From: Cynocephalus volans
Taxonomy: Eukaryota; Chordata; Mammalia; Dermoptera; Cynocephalidae
Direction: 5' to 3'
NCBI RefSeq assembly: GCF_027409185.1
Contig: NC_084463.1
Span: 50,586,907 to 50,650,906 of the forward strand
Length of the DNA: 64,000 nucleotides
In this document: positions 13,790-25,451 of the stretch, one piece after another
Position numbering within the stretch: position 1 is the first letter of the stretch
How the letters are laid out: each line of letters begins with the position of its first letter
Program-made: the position numbers and the translations under genes
The notes under the pieces: generated by a model
Told to the model about the DNA's origin: nothing
What the model saw: only the letters and a program-made list of their open reading frames with translations
Databases searched by the model: none

Positions 13790-14225
13790 TTCTCCAGCTT
13801 CCGTCTGTCTCTGTCTCTCCCTATTTCTATCTCTCTCTGACTCTGTCTCGCTATCTCTCCGTGTCTCTGTCCCCATCTACCTCTCCCTGTCTCTGTATTT
13901 CCTGCTGTCTCCCTATCTCTTTCTGTCTCTGTCTCTCACTCTCTTGCTCTTTCTCTCCCTGTCTGTCCCTCTGTCCCTCACTTTCTTCCTGTCTACCCAT
14001 ATCGATCCCTCTCTCTCACTGTCTCAATCTTTCTGTCCCTCTTTCTGTCCCTCCTTGTCTTTCCCTGTCTCACCCTGTCTCTGTCCCTGTGTCTCAGTTT
14101 CTCCCCATCTCTCTCTGTCTCCCTATCTCTGTATCTCTATCTGTCTCTGTGACTCTGTGTCTCAGTCTCTCCCTGTCTCTGTCTCACCCCATCTCTCTGT
14201 CTCTGTCTCCCACTGTCCCCCTCAC
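13790..14225. repeat. Pyrimidine-rich (CTCTGTCTC)n simple repeat
   Basis: About 430 bases of the plus strand consist almost only of C and T punctuated by single G and A in 'ctgtctctgtctc' and 'tctctccctgtctc' variants. The 201-residue and 138-residue ORFs read through it are Ser/Leu/Pro/Cys low-complexity artefacts. Confidence 0.9.
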
Positions 14226-16834
14226 TGGCTGTCATCTGTCTGGTCCTGTCACATTCTCCTCCTTGACCACAGGCTGACACAAGGAAGAGGAAGGAGGAGG
14301 AAGGGACGGGCGTGTGTCTGTGGCACCAGCAGTGTGGACACCACATGATGCGTGTCTTGTCACCACTGGGATTTGTGTTTTGTTTGCTCTTAAAGATGTA
14401 AGTACCTAAGAGCATCTGATAAACCTTCATTATGGATGTGATTTTAATTAAGTCCTTAGGAGTACTTGATTAAATATGTTCGTAACTGATATATAAATAT
14501 TTGGAAAAATTAACTTTGTTCAATATTGAATTTAATGTTTAAGTCTTTAATATGCAGTGTTTAAATATTTTTTAAAAATATTATTCAATAGCTTTATAGG
14601 ACTAGGAAATGGGATGTTAAACAAAATATGAGAGAGAGGAAAAGAAGGTTAAGGAAATATTCCAAAATGTCAACAGCAGTCAGTGCTGGGTATAAAATTA
14701 TGGGTGACTTTGGTTTGACTTCCTCTCTTTTGCTGAGTGTCCTGCAGGAAGCAGGTGCAGGACCCGGTGGCTACCAGTCGAGTGCCCTGGCCCTGCCCTG
14801 CCACTGAGTGCATGAGGTCCTGTCTGTGCTTGAACCCACGTGGTTCTTGCCTTTCCTTTTCAACCCTCCTGTTCAGGTCCCTCCCAGGGCACAGCCACAG
14901 CTAAGGGCCCCACTGCTGCCACCGTTGCTGATGCCATGGAGTTCAGTGGGGCCAAGGGCCTGGTGTGGCACGGAGGGGCAGGGGTTACCCACTCCCTTTG
15001 GGTGTTACCCTCCACTGGAGGCACCAACACCTTTGAGTTTTCTAGAGAGATGGCTCTTTCCACTTTCTGACACCTGCCTCAACAGATGTGCCAGGACTAG
15101 GAGCCACACCCAAGTGGTCCCTGTGCACTGGCAGCCCAGGATCTCTGGCCCGGGTATTTCTCTGCCCTGTGAGGTGGACATGGCTGTGCCCTTGTCTAGG
15201 AACAGGCTGGGGCTGGACTGCTCACCTGTCAGGTTTCCAGAGAGCCATGCATGGCACAGTGCACAAGTGTTGTGGGTGATGTCGGCCAAATGGTACTACG
15301 GGCTGGAGCCATTAGAGCTGGTCCTGGAGGGGATGTCGGGGTGGACAGATGCTTGAGCAGTGGAAGGAGCATGGCAGAGCTGCCTGATGCAGCAGGAGGG
15401 TTTCAACAGGGCTTTGGGGTGAACGAGAATGAGACCAGACAACATCCGAGGCCTGCAAGGCCCGAGGGCTTTCAAGTGGGGGCATATTTTCCCAGGCATC
15501 TGGGAGGCCACCCTGATGGCAACCTGCAGGCCACAAAGTGTGGAGCCAGGGGCTGTGCCAGGCACACCTTAATGTCTGTGTAGTGGAATTGGAACTTCCA
15601 CTCTCTGGCAGTGTCACTGTTGGGCTGGATCGCAGGCCCCTCTGCCTCGTCCTGTGCAGGTTCTGAGTCAGGTAAGGGAAAGAAAAACCGAACAGCTGCT
15701 GGCAAAGTGGACATGCTTTATTCTTCAGAAACGAGCTCCACTGACCAGCAGTTCAGAGCCGCTGCCTTCCATACTGAAGTACACAACAGCGGCAATGAGC
15801 CAAGGGGTGCCCGGGTGCGTGCGCACTAACTCTACTCTTACATCACTTGTTTACAAAGGATGTGCCTAGTCACACCCAGCCGGATATGAGGCGAGGGGAC
15901 CTGACAAACCAACTCCACTTTCCTCACTGTCAGCTACCAGGATCTCGCTTCAGAGCAGTCTTCCATGAGGGACACCTGCACACATGCCACCACTCAGCTT
16001 GACAAGGCCCTTGAGGTGATGGGGCCATTGTGGAGGCAGTGCCAATGGCTGTGACAGCAGTCTGAAGGGAGTGGGGGCTGTGTGGCTAGCACAGGTGGTC
16101 AGAGGGGTCCCCTTATGAAGTCCCCTCCCTTGTTACACTTGCCTCAGGTCTGCCTGAGCTTGTCTGGGAAACGAGACACCAGCCCCACTGAACACTCTGT
16201 CACACAAGGCCTGTCCTGTCTGGGCTGGTCAACGCTTTGTTCAGGAATGTTCCCTTGGTGTCTATGCTCACGGCTGAGTTGTGGACATAGACAATTGCTG
16301 AGAAGCTAAGTGCTGGCCCAAGGGTGACCACATCGATCTGTCATGTGGAAGGTGGGCCAGACCCACACACACATGCTCCTTCTAGTTGTGGCCACACACC
16401 ATCTCCCCTTCACCTGCAAGTACTAAGTCTGGGCTACCAACTCTGCCCAACCAGTCACTTCCTAAGAAGCCTGAATGGCAGCTGGATGCTCCTTTGAACC
16501 CCAATGAGCTGGGATTAGGGGGCAACCTACCCAGGAGCCACATGCTCAGCCCCTCCCTGCACCTCCTCACTGTTACACCCTGACTTCATGTCCTTTTCAC
16601 CCTGCTCTGTGGTTCCCTGGGAGGGAGGCTCCTTGGTGGCCCCCAGCAGGGGTGTGTGACACCTGCAGAGTGATGAAGAATGTGGGAACCCGGGTGGCCA
16701 GCCATGAACTAGGCTCATCCCCCAAGTTCAGGAAGGGGCCGAGGGCAACAGAAGCTGGGGGTCCAGGTGCCCTTGTCCAACCTCTGACTGCCCAGTGTTA
16801 GGACAAAAAGGCTGAGTGAAGACACAGGAGACAA
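14226..16834. other. GC-richer single-copy DNA downstream of the pseudogene
   Basis: The first 450 bases are AT-rich; from about 14,700 the sequence is GC-richer with several overlapping ORFs on both strands (for example 182 residues at 14,808-15,356), none resembling a known family. The C-terminal DIDO3 coding sequence that should follow the truncated last exon was looked for on the minus strand and not found. Confidence 0.4.
15568..15662 (-). other. Orphan exon-like ORF with splice-site consensus
   Basis: On the minus strand a strong pyrimidine tract (tttttctttcccttacctg) and 'actcag' precede a 95-base open segment that ends 'ATTAAG' before 'GTGTGC'. It would encode about 31 residues including NSDTAREWKFQFHYTDIK, which looks protein-like rather than low-complexity. 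I do not recognise the protein. No partner exon in compatible phase was found nearby, so this could be a remnant of another gene or a coincidence. Confidence 0.3.
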
Positions 16835-18037
16835 AACTCTTTGTAGATATTTATTCTACTTCAAATAACAGAACCTGACAGCCCAATATACAGTGATAAA
16901 ATACTCTGCAATATAAATACAATTTACAGAAATTTCTATCAACAAAACCTAAAGAAACAAACTTCATTTTTACTTTTGTATATTTAAATTAGAAAAAAAA
17001 AAAACCTTCACAACATATTAAATATTGGAAATGACCCCTGCTTTAAGGTAATTTAACATAGCGACACTTGGTTTATAACACAAACACCCCAAATAGACAT
17101 GTTCTCCATATTTCCTTGAAAATTTGTGCTATAAAGTGAAAATCTGTAGTGATGTGTAATGCAATAGACTCCAAAAGAACATATGAAATTCTCTAATTTT
17201 GCATCTGAAAAAGTTCATGAAAATATAAAAATTATCAACATGTATTTGTACAGTCAAATAAATTAGCCAGGTTTTCTCTTATTTCACACTTCAGAAGGAC
17301 TTGAAAAATACAACAGGCATATCTTGTACTTCACAGTGAAAAGTTTTCTATTTAGTTTGTAGTTTTTTAACTAATAATCACTATTTTCCCTCGCTCGGCG
17401 AGCTGTGCATCCAAGGCTCTCTCCAGGTTCTGCTCTTCTTCAGGGCTGTGCGGCTGATCCTCCTCCTCTTCCTCTGGAGCCTGAGCCTTTGAGAACTGAC
17501 CAAACTGCTGAACAGTCGGATCTGGCCAAGGAGCTGCGGACACCCCGTCGTCTGCCTTGGTGTTGGAGTCCTGGTGGAAGGAAGGAAGAGCTCCGACAGA
17601 CTCCTTGGCAGGGGGCTCAAATGATTTCTTCTTTCCGAAGAGAATTTGCAAGATGGGTTCCAGCAGTGACACAACAGAGGAATTTGCTGTAGTGACTGCT
17701 GCTCGCTTAGTTGAGGCTGTGACAATCTGGGCAGATTCTGGCTTGATGGATGACTGTATTTTAAACTCTGATGGTTCTGGAAGACAGGGTGGAAGTGGAG
17801 GGGACCCTGTGGGTGCGGAGCCAACAGCAGTGCCTGCAGGGTACAGGGGACACTTGGAGGGCTTCTCAGACCGCGGGGCTGCAGTTATCTTGGGGTAGAT
17901 GGAACCTTCCACTTCTTCCTATTGAAGTCGAGGCCGTTTATTCTCAATTTTGTCTAATTCTCCAGCACTTGAAGGACGTTTTATTTTATGACAGATTACT
18001 AACCCAAGGGTTATATTTGGACGTGGTGACTCAAGAC
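16835..18037 (-). pseudogene. DIDO1: DIDO1 pseudogene exon 14: truncated DIDO3-type last exon
   Basis: The acceptor 'atattttgttttTCAG' is followed by LESPRPNITLGLVICHKIK and LDKIENKRPRLQ, then an in-frame TAG (17,919-17,921). The same frame goes on with SEKPSKCPLYP, LFGKKKSFEPP and VQQFGQFSK, then an acidic EEEEE run, and ends AERGKIVIIS-stop at 17,367. DIDO3 normally continues for many hundred residues at this point; here an AT-rich untranslated tail with a poly(A) signal follows at once. Confidence 0.85.
16850..16855 (-). terminator. Polyadenylation signal of the DIDO1 pseudogene
   Basis: AATAAA on the minus strand about 510 bases past the stop, at the end of an AT-rich untranslated segment. 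A T-rich stretch lies further back at about 16,993-17,006. Cleavage would fall near 16,825-16,838. Confidence 0.6.
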
Positions 18038-21000
18038 CTGAAAAACAAAATATTGTGTGAATTTTAGAATCTAAATCCAGTTTTGATCTTTCAGAGGTAA
18101 ATTTTGTTAAGGGCTTTCACCGAGAAATTATGTGGCAAAATAAAGCCAAGTGTTTGATAAGCTAATTGCCAAAGACCAAATGGTTCCCATCCCACGAAGT
18201 CACCACCAGTCCTACCCAGTGTCCTACCCAGTCCTGATGGCGGCAGCTGAAAGGGAGGGATTAGCCCCCCAGCCACCAACTACAGAACCAAGGGCCCAAT
18301 TCACGAATAAACTCACCCCAATTGTCAGAACTTGTTACATATTTTATAAAAAATTACACACAATGCTAAAGCAATAGCATGGTGCAGGTGGCAGGAAGGG
18401 CACTACAGCAATGACTAACATTGTTAACCTGCAGGAATCAAAAGTGCATGTGGACCAGCATGTCTTTTAAACGAACGCATGACAGATACGCTCTTATGAT
18501 GCCTCTTCTGACATATCCAGAAGGTAACAGCCCCTTTTCTCGTTCACTTATGAGTTGCAACACAATGACCAATAGGATTATAATGATCAATAAAGCACAA
18601 AAACCATTCGGTATATTCATTAGTTTCTGGTACCAGAATTACAATGAATGAAATAATAATGCTGACTGAAATAGCTAAAGTAGATGTTTTAGGCTTAGAA
18701 AAAAATTCAATGAGCATTAATTTATCAAAAACTAGCTAATGTTTGAGTCTTTGTAAACACAGGGCTTGTGCTTAAGTAAAGCGCTGAGGCATTCAGCACA
18801 CTGGTGGGGAAGGACAGTCACACGGAGACAGACTGGGAGCTTTGGGGTACAGCATCAGTTTACAGAATAGGTATTTGTTAAGAAACGGTTACCCCAAAGA
18901 TCCTAAGTTGTGACAACTTACATCAGGAATGCTAACGTTCCCATAATGATCCCCCACCCGCACACTCACACTCCATCAAGAATTCCCAAAGGGGAACTAA
19001 CTAAACAGCCAAGTCACAAACAGTAACTTACAGAAAAATGATTCACGAAGGACAGAATATTTGTTTCAATAGCATAAGGATACAATCAGTCAACCTGTAT
19101 AAATTCAATTTACAGATAACATTACATGATATACAAGAGGTAATCACACTTTTTTCTTACAATTTAAAGCACTGCTAAGATTGTCCTGTTCTTTTTGTGA
19201 TTTAGAGATGATCACACATCACTTCACAGTGTTGTTTTCATAGTTCTAAATACGTTTGCTGTGAGTCTTCCAAAATTCAGTACGGAATTGATTACCGACA
19301 GCTGAGCACACAAGTGCAGGTGGATGTCCTGCCCGCCACTTAGGAGGAGGACACCAGGTTGAGCTGGGGCAACCCGGCCTCTGCAGACTGATGCCGCTCT
19401 GCTCCCCTCTCTCCTTAAGGGTGTCCTAAAGCCTCCTGCTTCACAGGCTGCTGTGTAAGAGACTCGTGTTGAAGGCACCCCTGGGTGAGCTGTGATCACA
19501 ACATATCCTAGTACCACGCCACCCTCCTCTCATGAGAACTTTCTGTCAAAACATCCTCTCCCTGCCCCATCTGGTAACAGCAGTGTGTCAGCAAAAGAAA
19601 AGGCAAAGGAGGGGATAGCATGTGGCGTCTGGCCACCACACTGAAGAGCACACTTCCAAAATTTCCTGCTTGGCCAATGCGAAGAGCAACTTATCAAGTT
19701 AATTTCCTAATTAGCATTCATTATGGGCATTTTATCTTCAAATAGTACTTCTTCCACCAAAATAGCTATTTACTGAATACTTTATAGCTAATTTGAACAC
19801 AGTTTTGGGGTTTGGTCAATTGTTAAATCAGCTATCATGGCCTTTGTGGACCAAGTATCTCCGCTGCAGATGGTCCCAGAGCTTCAGCACAGGTTTAACT
19901 GCTGAGCACATTCGGACCTACTGAGTCACAGCTGAAGTTCTGTCTGTGGGGCAGCTCTGTAAGCCAGGCTCTCTCCCTACAAACTTGGTCTCAGGAGCAG
20001 AAGTAGGAGTGGGCTTGGCCGGGGTGAAGGTGGGGCACCGGGTGGCAAGGACTGGGGGGTCTTTGCATGGGGAAGTCACCAGGGACTACGTCACTCAGAG
20101 AAAGGCTCAACTTCTAAAGGGCCAACATCAGGGCTCTTGCACAAATCAAGTTTCTTGCATGAATCAACTGCATGTGATTTGCCCAGGCAAGCCATTGTGT
20201 TAAACTCAGGAAGACATGGTCCCCGAGCTTTGTAAAGTGCTTCACTCCGACTATCTTTTAATAGCCTAATATTCTTATTGATAAAAACAATTAGTATATC
20301 CCAGCCCTGGCAAGCTGGCTTTGACCTTTGTTGTCATATTCATCATAGGTGAGGTTACTCAATATTTATGTTTGTCCTGAAAACAGCAAGCTGTCTAGAG
20401 ATTGGCATCTAATAAGCAGCTGGTTTTTTAGATACTTTCAACTCTCGCCCATCTCATCTGCACACACTGGGAAATGATCTAGTGAAGCTCCACGGTTTTG
20501 AACATCCCCAGCAATCTTCCCAAAGATTTTAAATTTAAATAGGCCTATCCCAAAATGCATACTCCTATCTTGAGATAGTCAAGTCTTATCACTTGACTCA
20601 CATATTTGTTATGTTATGGTTGCATGAATATTTGAAATATAACTAGCACCTTGGAAATAACTTATATTCATGGAAGAAACAATAAAATTCACTTGTCTAT
20701 CTGGGACCTTAGAAGCAATGTTTACTGAGATGAAGGGACTTGTCTCAAATTTAATGGTGCTCTACACTGTTGTCAGACAGATGTGTCCAGCATGACAATA
20801 CCAAACAAATCAGGGCAAAAGGCCACATGAGCACCCCCAACTGTGCCCCACATCTAGGGGAGGAGCAAGAGAGGACCAGGTTTCCCGGAGGTAACTCTCT
20901 GGGCTCACCCCATTTTGACAGCTCCTGTGTCATGAGTGTTAACCTGGAGAGTGGTGTGTGTCCCAAGAAAGCACAGAAGCAGAGGCCATGCCAGCTGCAG

Positions 21001-21610
21001 CAGGGAGGAGGCAGCCCCGTGGGAGGCCGGGCACCAGCTGGGCACAGGATGCTACTTACCCACCTCCCATGTGAGGGCTGCTGTGAGGTTTACTATCCAT
21101 AAAGTGTGTGAAAATAAGCAAGTAGGTACGTGAGATATTGAAAGACCAGCTGCAGTTAAAATGTGCCATCTTCCACTTCCACAGAAGCGACACCCCCACC
21201 TGATGCCCTCCAAAACACCAGCATATACAGTATATATGAAGACTTTTTAGCTCCATGTCTGTGTCCCTTGAGTTCATGGTGGAAGGTCTAGCCTCAGATT
21301 CAGTGGTTGAAATTAAGTCACATGTATGGGAAAAGAAACCAAGGACAAGGGGTACATACTGATACCAATCAATACCTCTATGGGCATTTAATTCCAGAAA
21401 GTTGGCACAAGCCAAGCCCATGCCAGGTGTTAAGAGTGGGCTCTAGTCGGTGCATGGGCCATGCTGGGGGTGATGGAATCCAGCCCCCGACACAAGCCCA
21501 GGAAGTGGAGGGGTCCGTACAGGATTCCAACTCAGCAGGACTCCATGTCAGGGGAGAATATGTGTGGGTATCACATGCTCGTAATTGCCACCCAGAAAGT
21601 TGGTGCTTAC
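18038..21610 (-). other. Intron between exons 13 and 14
   Basis: About 3.6 kb without a recognised repeat block or second gene. Short ORFs on both strands look like chance. It is notably freer of young insertions than the larger introns. Confidence 0.5.
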
Positions 21611-21806
21611 CTGGTCCCTCAAAGGGCAAGAGTGCGGATGGAATAGGGTCCTTAGCACCCAGTGGGATGAGGTAGAGGTTCTTGATGTGCCTGGTCTTAT
21701 TAGGTACAACACCAAAACGGCCACGACTGCTCAAGTAGGAGTAGAGAGAAACGTAGGCAACCTCTTCTTCCTCTGTCAGGGGGTGAAAGCGGATCAGACA
21801 GAGCTC
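21611..21806 (-). pseudogene. DIDO1: DIDO1 pseudogene exon 13: SPOC end
   Basis: Acceptor 'tgtttgcattgtag', 65 open codons plus one base, donor GTAAGC. It encodes ELCLIRFHPLTEEEEVAY, SSRGRFGVV and LLPFEGP, the conserved end of SPOC. In DIDO1 the DIDO2 form ends shortly after this exon by reading into the intron. Confidence 0.9.
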
Positions 21807-22707
21807 CTACAATGCAAACAGAGGACAGGGGAAAGCCTTCACCTGTGGCCATGCGAGGAAAGCATCTGCTTTAAAATTTTTACCCACACCTCAAAGGTAC
21901 AGCCTGAAATGGGAGATTTTAGCAACTGATTTTGACTTTCACAGCCCTATTGTCCAACATTTGAAATAATGAAATAATGAAGTAGTAAAAGAAATTCACA
22001 ATCAAGCATCCGAATGCTTGACTCAAGTCTTGCTTTCAGCAGGAGACCCTTTAAAATGACTTCTACTCACAGCCTCAATTTCAGAGAGCTCTCCTGTGAG
22101 AGGCACAGGCCATGTAAGGTGTAGGCTTACCTGCGTCTGGAGCAACGTGTAAGCTTTCCCGCATGCACAGCGGCTGTGGGCACGGTGAGCAGCTGCACGA
22201 TCTGCAGCCATTCCCTGTGTGTCTCCACATGGGAGGGTTAAACTAGGCACAGGGTCTAAACCCTTTTGGGAATCTGATGGAAAACTGTACACACAGACAC
22301 ACGCAGCTGTAGCTAAATCTCAGGGGTTCCCAGAAAACCAAAACCCATTCAAGAGCCCAGGCTGAGTGCCCTTTGCCAGATCACCTCCAAATTCCCATTC
22401 TACTCCTTCAATCATAAAAAAATAAAAATAAAAATGAGGAAATAAAGTTTATACATTTTTTTACTAAAATGTAATCATATATACATGATTACAATAAACA
22501 AGAAAAGAAATTTCTATCATTGTATTTCTCAAACACACCGCCACATAGGAATGTAACTATATAAACTTATTTTAACATTCACCTGAAAGTATCTAGTAAG
22601 TTACAGGCTGACATTTCAAGTGTTAACAATCAAAATGACAGGTTAAAAAAGATGTTTAAATAAGCTCTATGTTCCATTGTTGCAGAGACCATACTATAAG
22701 CGGATAC

Positions 22708-22797
22708 CTTAGACACAGAAGACTTGAGTTCACCAACATAATCCCAAACCATCTTCGGTGCGATCCTCCCACCGATGTGAATTGTGTTGGGCAAGTC
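22708..22797 (-). pseudogene. DIDO1: DIDO1 pseudogene exon 12: SPOC middle
   Basis: Acceptor 'actttttatttag', exactly 30 open codons from DLPNTIHIGGRIAPK to ELKSSVSK, donor GTATCC. Thr-to-Met and Lys-to-Glu are the clear changes against DIDO1. Confidence 0.9.
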
Positions 22798-23495
22798 CTA
22801 AATAAAAAGTACTTTGAGTAAATCACCTGTGAAACTCTAGTGTTCAAAAAGAGACTAATGTAGTAATATGAAGGCACCAAACTACCCAAAATTCAAGAAA
22901 ACAACAATTCCAAGGAAAATGGTGATAACCGTATTAAATACTGACTGGTGAACTACCATCCAGGATTACGAGCTCCCAAACCCAAAGGTGGTATAATAAC
23001 TTTCTGACAAACAGCATTGTTTAGAAACTGCTGCCCAACCTTTTTACGTTATCTTTTGTGAACACACACACACACATACAGTAATGATTCAGTTATCCTG
23101 GTGAGGATAACTGACTTGCCACTCCTTCCTAAGGTCATAATTCTAGTGCCATCTTTGTTAACTTTGAAAAATAAAAGACCTGTCAGGGGGTTACACCTGC
23201 CACCCACACTATGCAGGTTACAGACGCCTGGCCATGCTGGTGGCTGGGCAAACACGTGTGGTAAATGCCCTTGCAAAACAGATCACTGCTAAACAGATCA
23301 CTGGGCTGCCCCACTGCTCAAATTTCTGCTCTGTGCAAACCTGCTGGCCCACTGCGGCAACCATTATCTTGCTTTCAGACGTACTTAAGTAACCAGGCAG
23401 CCAGCGTAAGAGTGTCACATGTCTGCCTGTAGTAGAGGAACTCCTGTGAAAGACACACACACACAAGCACACACACATACACTTTTGGTACTAAC

Positions 23496-23649
23496 CTCAC
23501 TGAGATAATCAAAACACCCAGAGACAGGATATGCCTTAGTGACAGATTTTGCTACACTTTTCATGTTAATAAATCCTTTCCAAATGGTGCGGAGTTGAGA
23601 TAAAAAGTGGGTCGTATCTCCTTCTGCAGAGGAATGTGACTCAGAGACA
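23496..23649 (-). pseudogene. DIDO1: DIDO1 pseudogene exon 11: SPOC start
   Basis: Acceptor 'ttttgttttacag', 51 open codons, donor GTTAGT. IWKGFINMKSVAKSVTKAYP is the opening strand-helix of the SPOC domain. Confidence 0.9.
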
Positions 23650-23944
23650 CTGTAAAACAAAACCAGGAAAAATAAGGAAATCTCTCTGTGGACAATCAGA
23701 ATTTCAAAAGAATGAAGACCATGTGCTTAAAAGTAAAAGTAAATTCCTACAAGTTTTAGTAGCTTATTTTTGCCAATTAAATGCTTTAATCATAATGATA
23801 TAAATAGACATTTTGGTCAAAAAAAAAATAACCTGAATTGTATTTCTGAGTAAAATTCAGAGTTGAAATCACCAATTGTCTTTCCGTTCATTAGTTTAAA
23901 AGAAAACTTCATTGGCTCTTTCAGACTATATCTGAAATACACAC

Positions 23945-24449
23945 CTGATATTCTGTGATGGAACTGACAAGTGTCCTGGGTCAGGGGATGAGGACGGCGT
24001 AGCCAGTATGAACCTGGGCACCGCCAAAGAAGTCAAAGCAGGCATCGGTGTGTCTTGTTTGGTTTCTACCACGTGGGCACTGTCTGGCTGGGCTGCTGTG
24101 GAGGCTGTGACTGTGCACGATCCACTTGGAGCAGTCCTGGAGTCCCAGCTTGACATAATGACAGTGGTGACCACCGCATTCCCACGGTCTTCCACTGGGG
24201 AGAGCTCAGTAATGACATCTCCTGGGGGCCCAGGGAAATACTTTCTCTCCAGGTTTGGATGAGAAGCACTTTCCAGGTCTGGTTCAGAAGCATTTCTGCA
24301 CAGAGTTCCTGGTGTTCCTTCATCAGCTGAGTTAGGAACTGGATCAGATGGAGAGTTGATACACTTGGATTTTAAGTCTTCTTTCTTAGCAGAAGCCAAC
24401 AATTTCTGTCTTTTCAGAGGTGGCTCATCTTCTGATGAGGAAATCTGAC
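23945..24449 (-). pseudogene. DIDO1: DIDO1 pseudogene exon 10
   Basis: Acceptor 'catctacctcag', 505 open bases, donor GTGTGT. It encodes SSEDEPPLKRQKLLASAKKE, then NLERKYFPGPPGD and ATPSSSPDPGHLSVPS, all DIDO1-like. A run of about seven residues present in the protein I remember is missing after the VED motif, without breaking the frame. Confidence 0.87.
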
Positions 24450-24688
24450 CTGAGGTAGATGAGGAAAGACATGGTGAGAAATCTGACACATCCAAGAGCA
24501 CAGCGTGCTCATGAGCAGGTAATTGCTTACGAGAACCCAAAAGCAACAATGTAAAGAGAGGAGCTAACTTCATAAACTCCAGGGATCCATTCTAGACTTT
24601 TTTTTTTTTTTTGGTTTAAACTCACCTTTACAAGGATTGGTGATTTTAAACAAAATCCAGTTTAACATTATCCCAAAATTATGCTCAC

Positions 24689-24824
24689 CTGTACAGATTT
24701 TACAATTTAGATTAAAAAGATGCGCCTCGTGGTGGCTTGTTGTATCTTTCAACAAACTGCTACGGACGTCCAAAAGGGGCTGGGGGCTTTTTTCAGGGAC
24801 AGCTTGTACTGATTCTTGCTGTTC
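24689..24824 (-). pseudogene. DIDO1: DIDO1 pseudogene exon 9
   Basis: Acceptor 'tttttctttgag', 45 open codons plus one base, donor GTGAGC. It encodes EQQESVQAVPEKS and LKDTTSHHEAHLFNLNCKIC, matching the short Cys-containing motif of DIDO1 after the TFIIS-like domain. Confidence 0.88.
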
Positions 24825-25090
24825 CTCAAAGAAAAAAGAAAGGTAGGTAATTTATTTTCCAATGCCACTTCCAAATTAACAGCACACATGAAAAAAGGTT
24901 GATGTGATTAAGAACCACTAGAAGAAAAAAAAGGATCACTGGATACAAGTACTTGAGAAGTAATGAAATTATATATATTTGTTATAAGTTCTGTGTCCTT
25001 CCTGACCAATACTTTAGGACACCTGAAAACATTTGGAATGGAGAAATTTTACTCTATCTTTTCCGAACCCTGAAAATACCAAATGCTCAC

Positions 25091-25197
25091 ACCTAAGTCT
25101 GACACAGGTGTAGAATCTTTTATATAGGCAATGGTTTCCTGTTTTTAATGTCAGTCTTTTTGCTTTCATTACACAATTTAGCTCTGGATTCTATCAC
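25091..25197 (-). pseudogene. DIDO1: DIDO1 pseudogene exon 8, frameshifted
   Basis: Acceptor 'tttttattttag'. The first frame gives VIESRAKLCNESKKT, matching DIDO1. The match then moves to another frame (QETIAYIKDSTPVSDL) from about position 25,141. The exon is 107 bases where the DIDO1 protein needs 105, so two extra bases lie near 25,141-25,152. Read on in the first frame, TAA is met at 25,120-25,122. Confidence 0.82.
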
Positions 25198-25334
25198 CTA
25201 AAATAAAAAAAGACAAAAATCAAGCCCTCCACCTTGTTTTCCAGGAGGAAAGCATATCACTCCTGCAAACAGTGTATTATTTGACTTCTGGTAAAGTTAA
25301 GTATCTGAAGCAGCCATCGTAAGTCAGTACTCAC

Positions 25335-25451
25335 AGATTTCATCAGTTTCTCTGGCCACAGGGAAATTTCCTTAGATCCAAGTTCTTCTGGCTTCATTCT
25401 CACAAGTTTTGCCAAAGAAATTTCTCCACGTAAAACACGATGGAAGAGTCC
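25335..25451 (-). pseudogene. DIDO1: DIDO1 pseudogene exon 7: end of TFIIS-like domain
   Basis: Acceptor 'tttctttacag', 39 open codons, donor GTGAGT. It encodes GLFHRVLRGEISLAKLVRMK, then PEELGSKEIS, the end of the TFIIS-like fold. Confidence 0.9.

Noticed and set aside
13743..14348. 201-residue plus-strand ORF and its 138-residue overlap
   Set aside because: It is read through the CTCTGTCTC simple repeat; composition is Ser, Leu, Pro and Cys only and the ORF has no domain.
14808..15356. 182-residue plus-strand ORF in the GC-richer block
   Set aside because: Overlapping ORFs of similar length exist on both strands, as expected for GC-rich DNA. No motif, splice context or family likeness was seen.
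21307..21675. 122-residue plus-strand ORF
   Set aside because: It is antisense to exon 13 and its intron; openness comes from the opposite coding strand.
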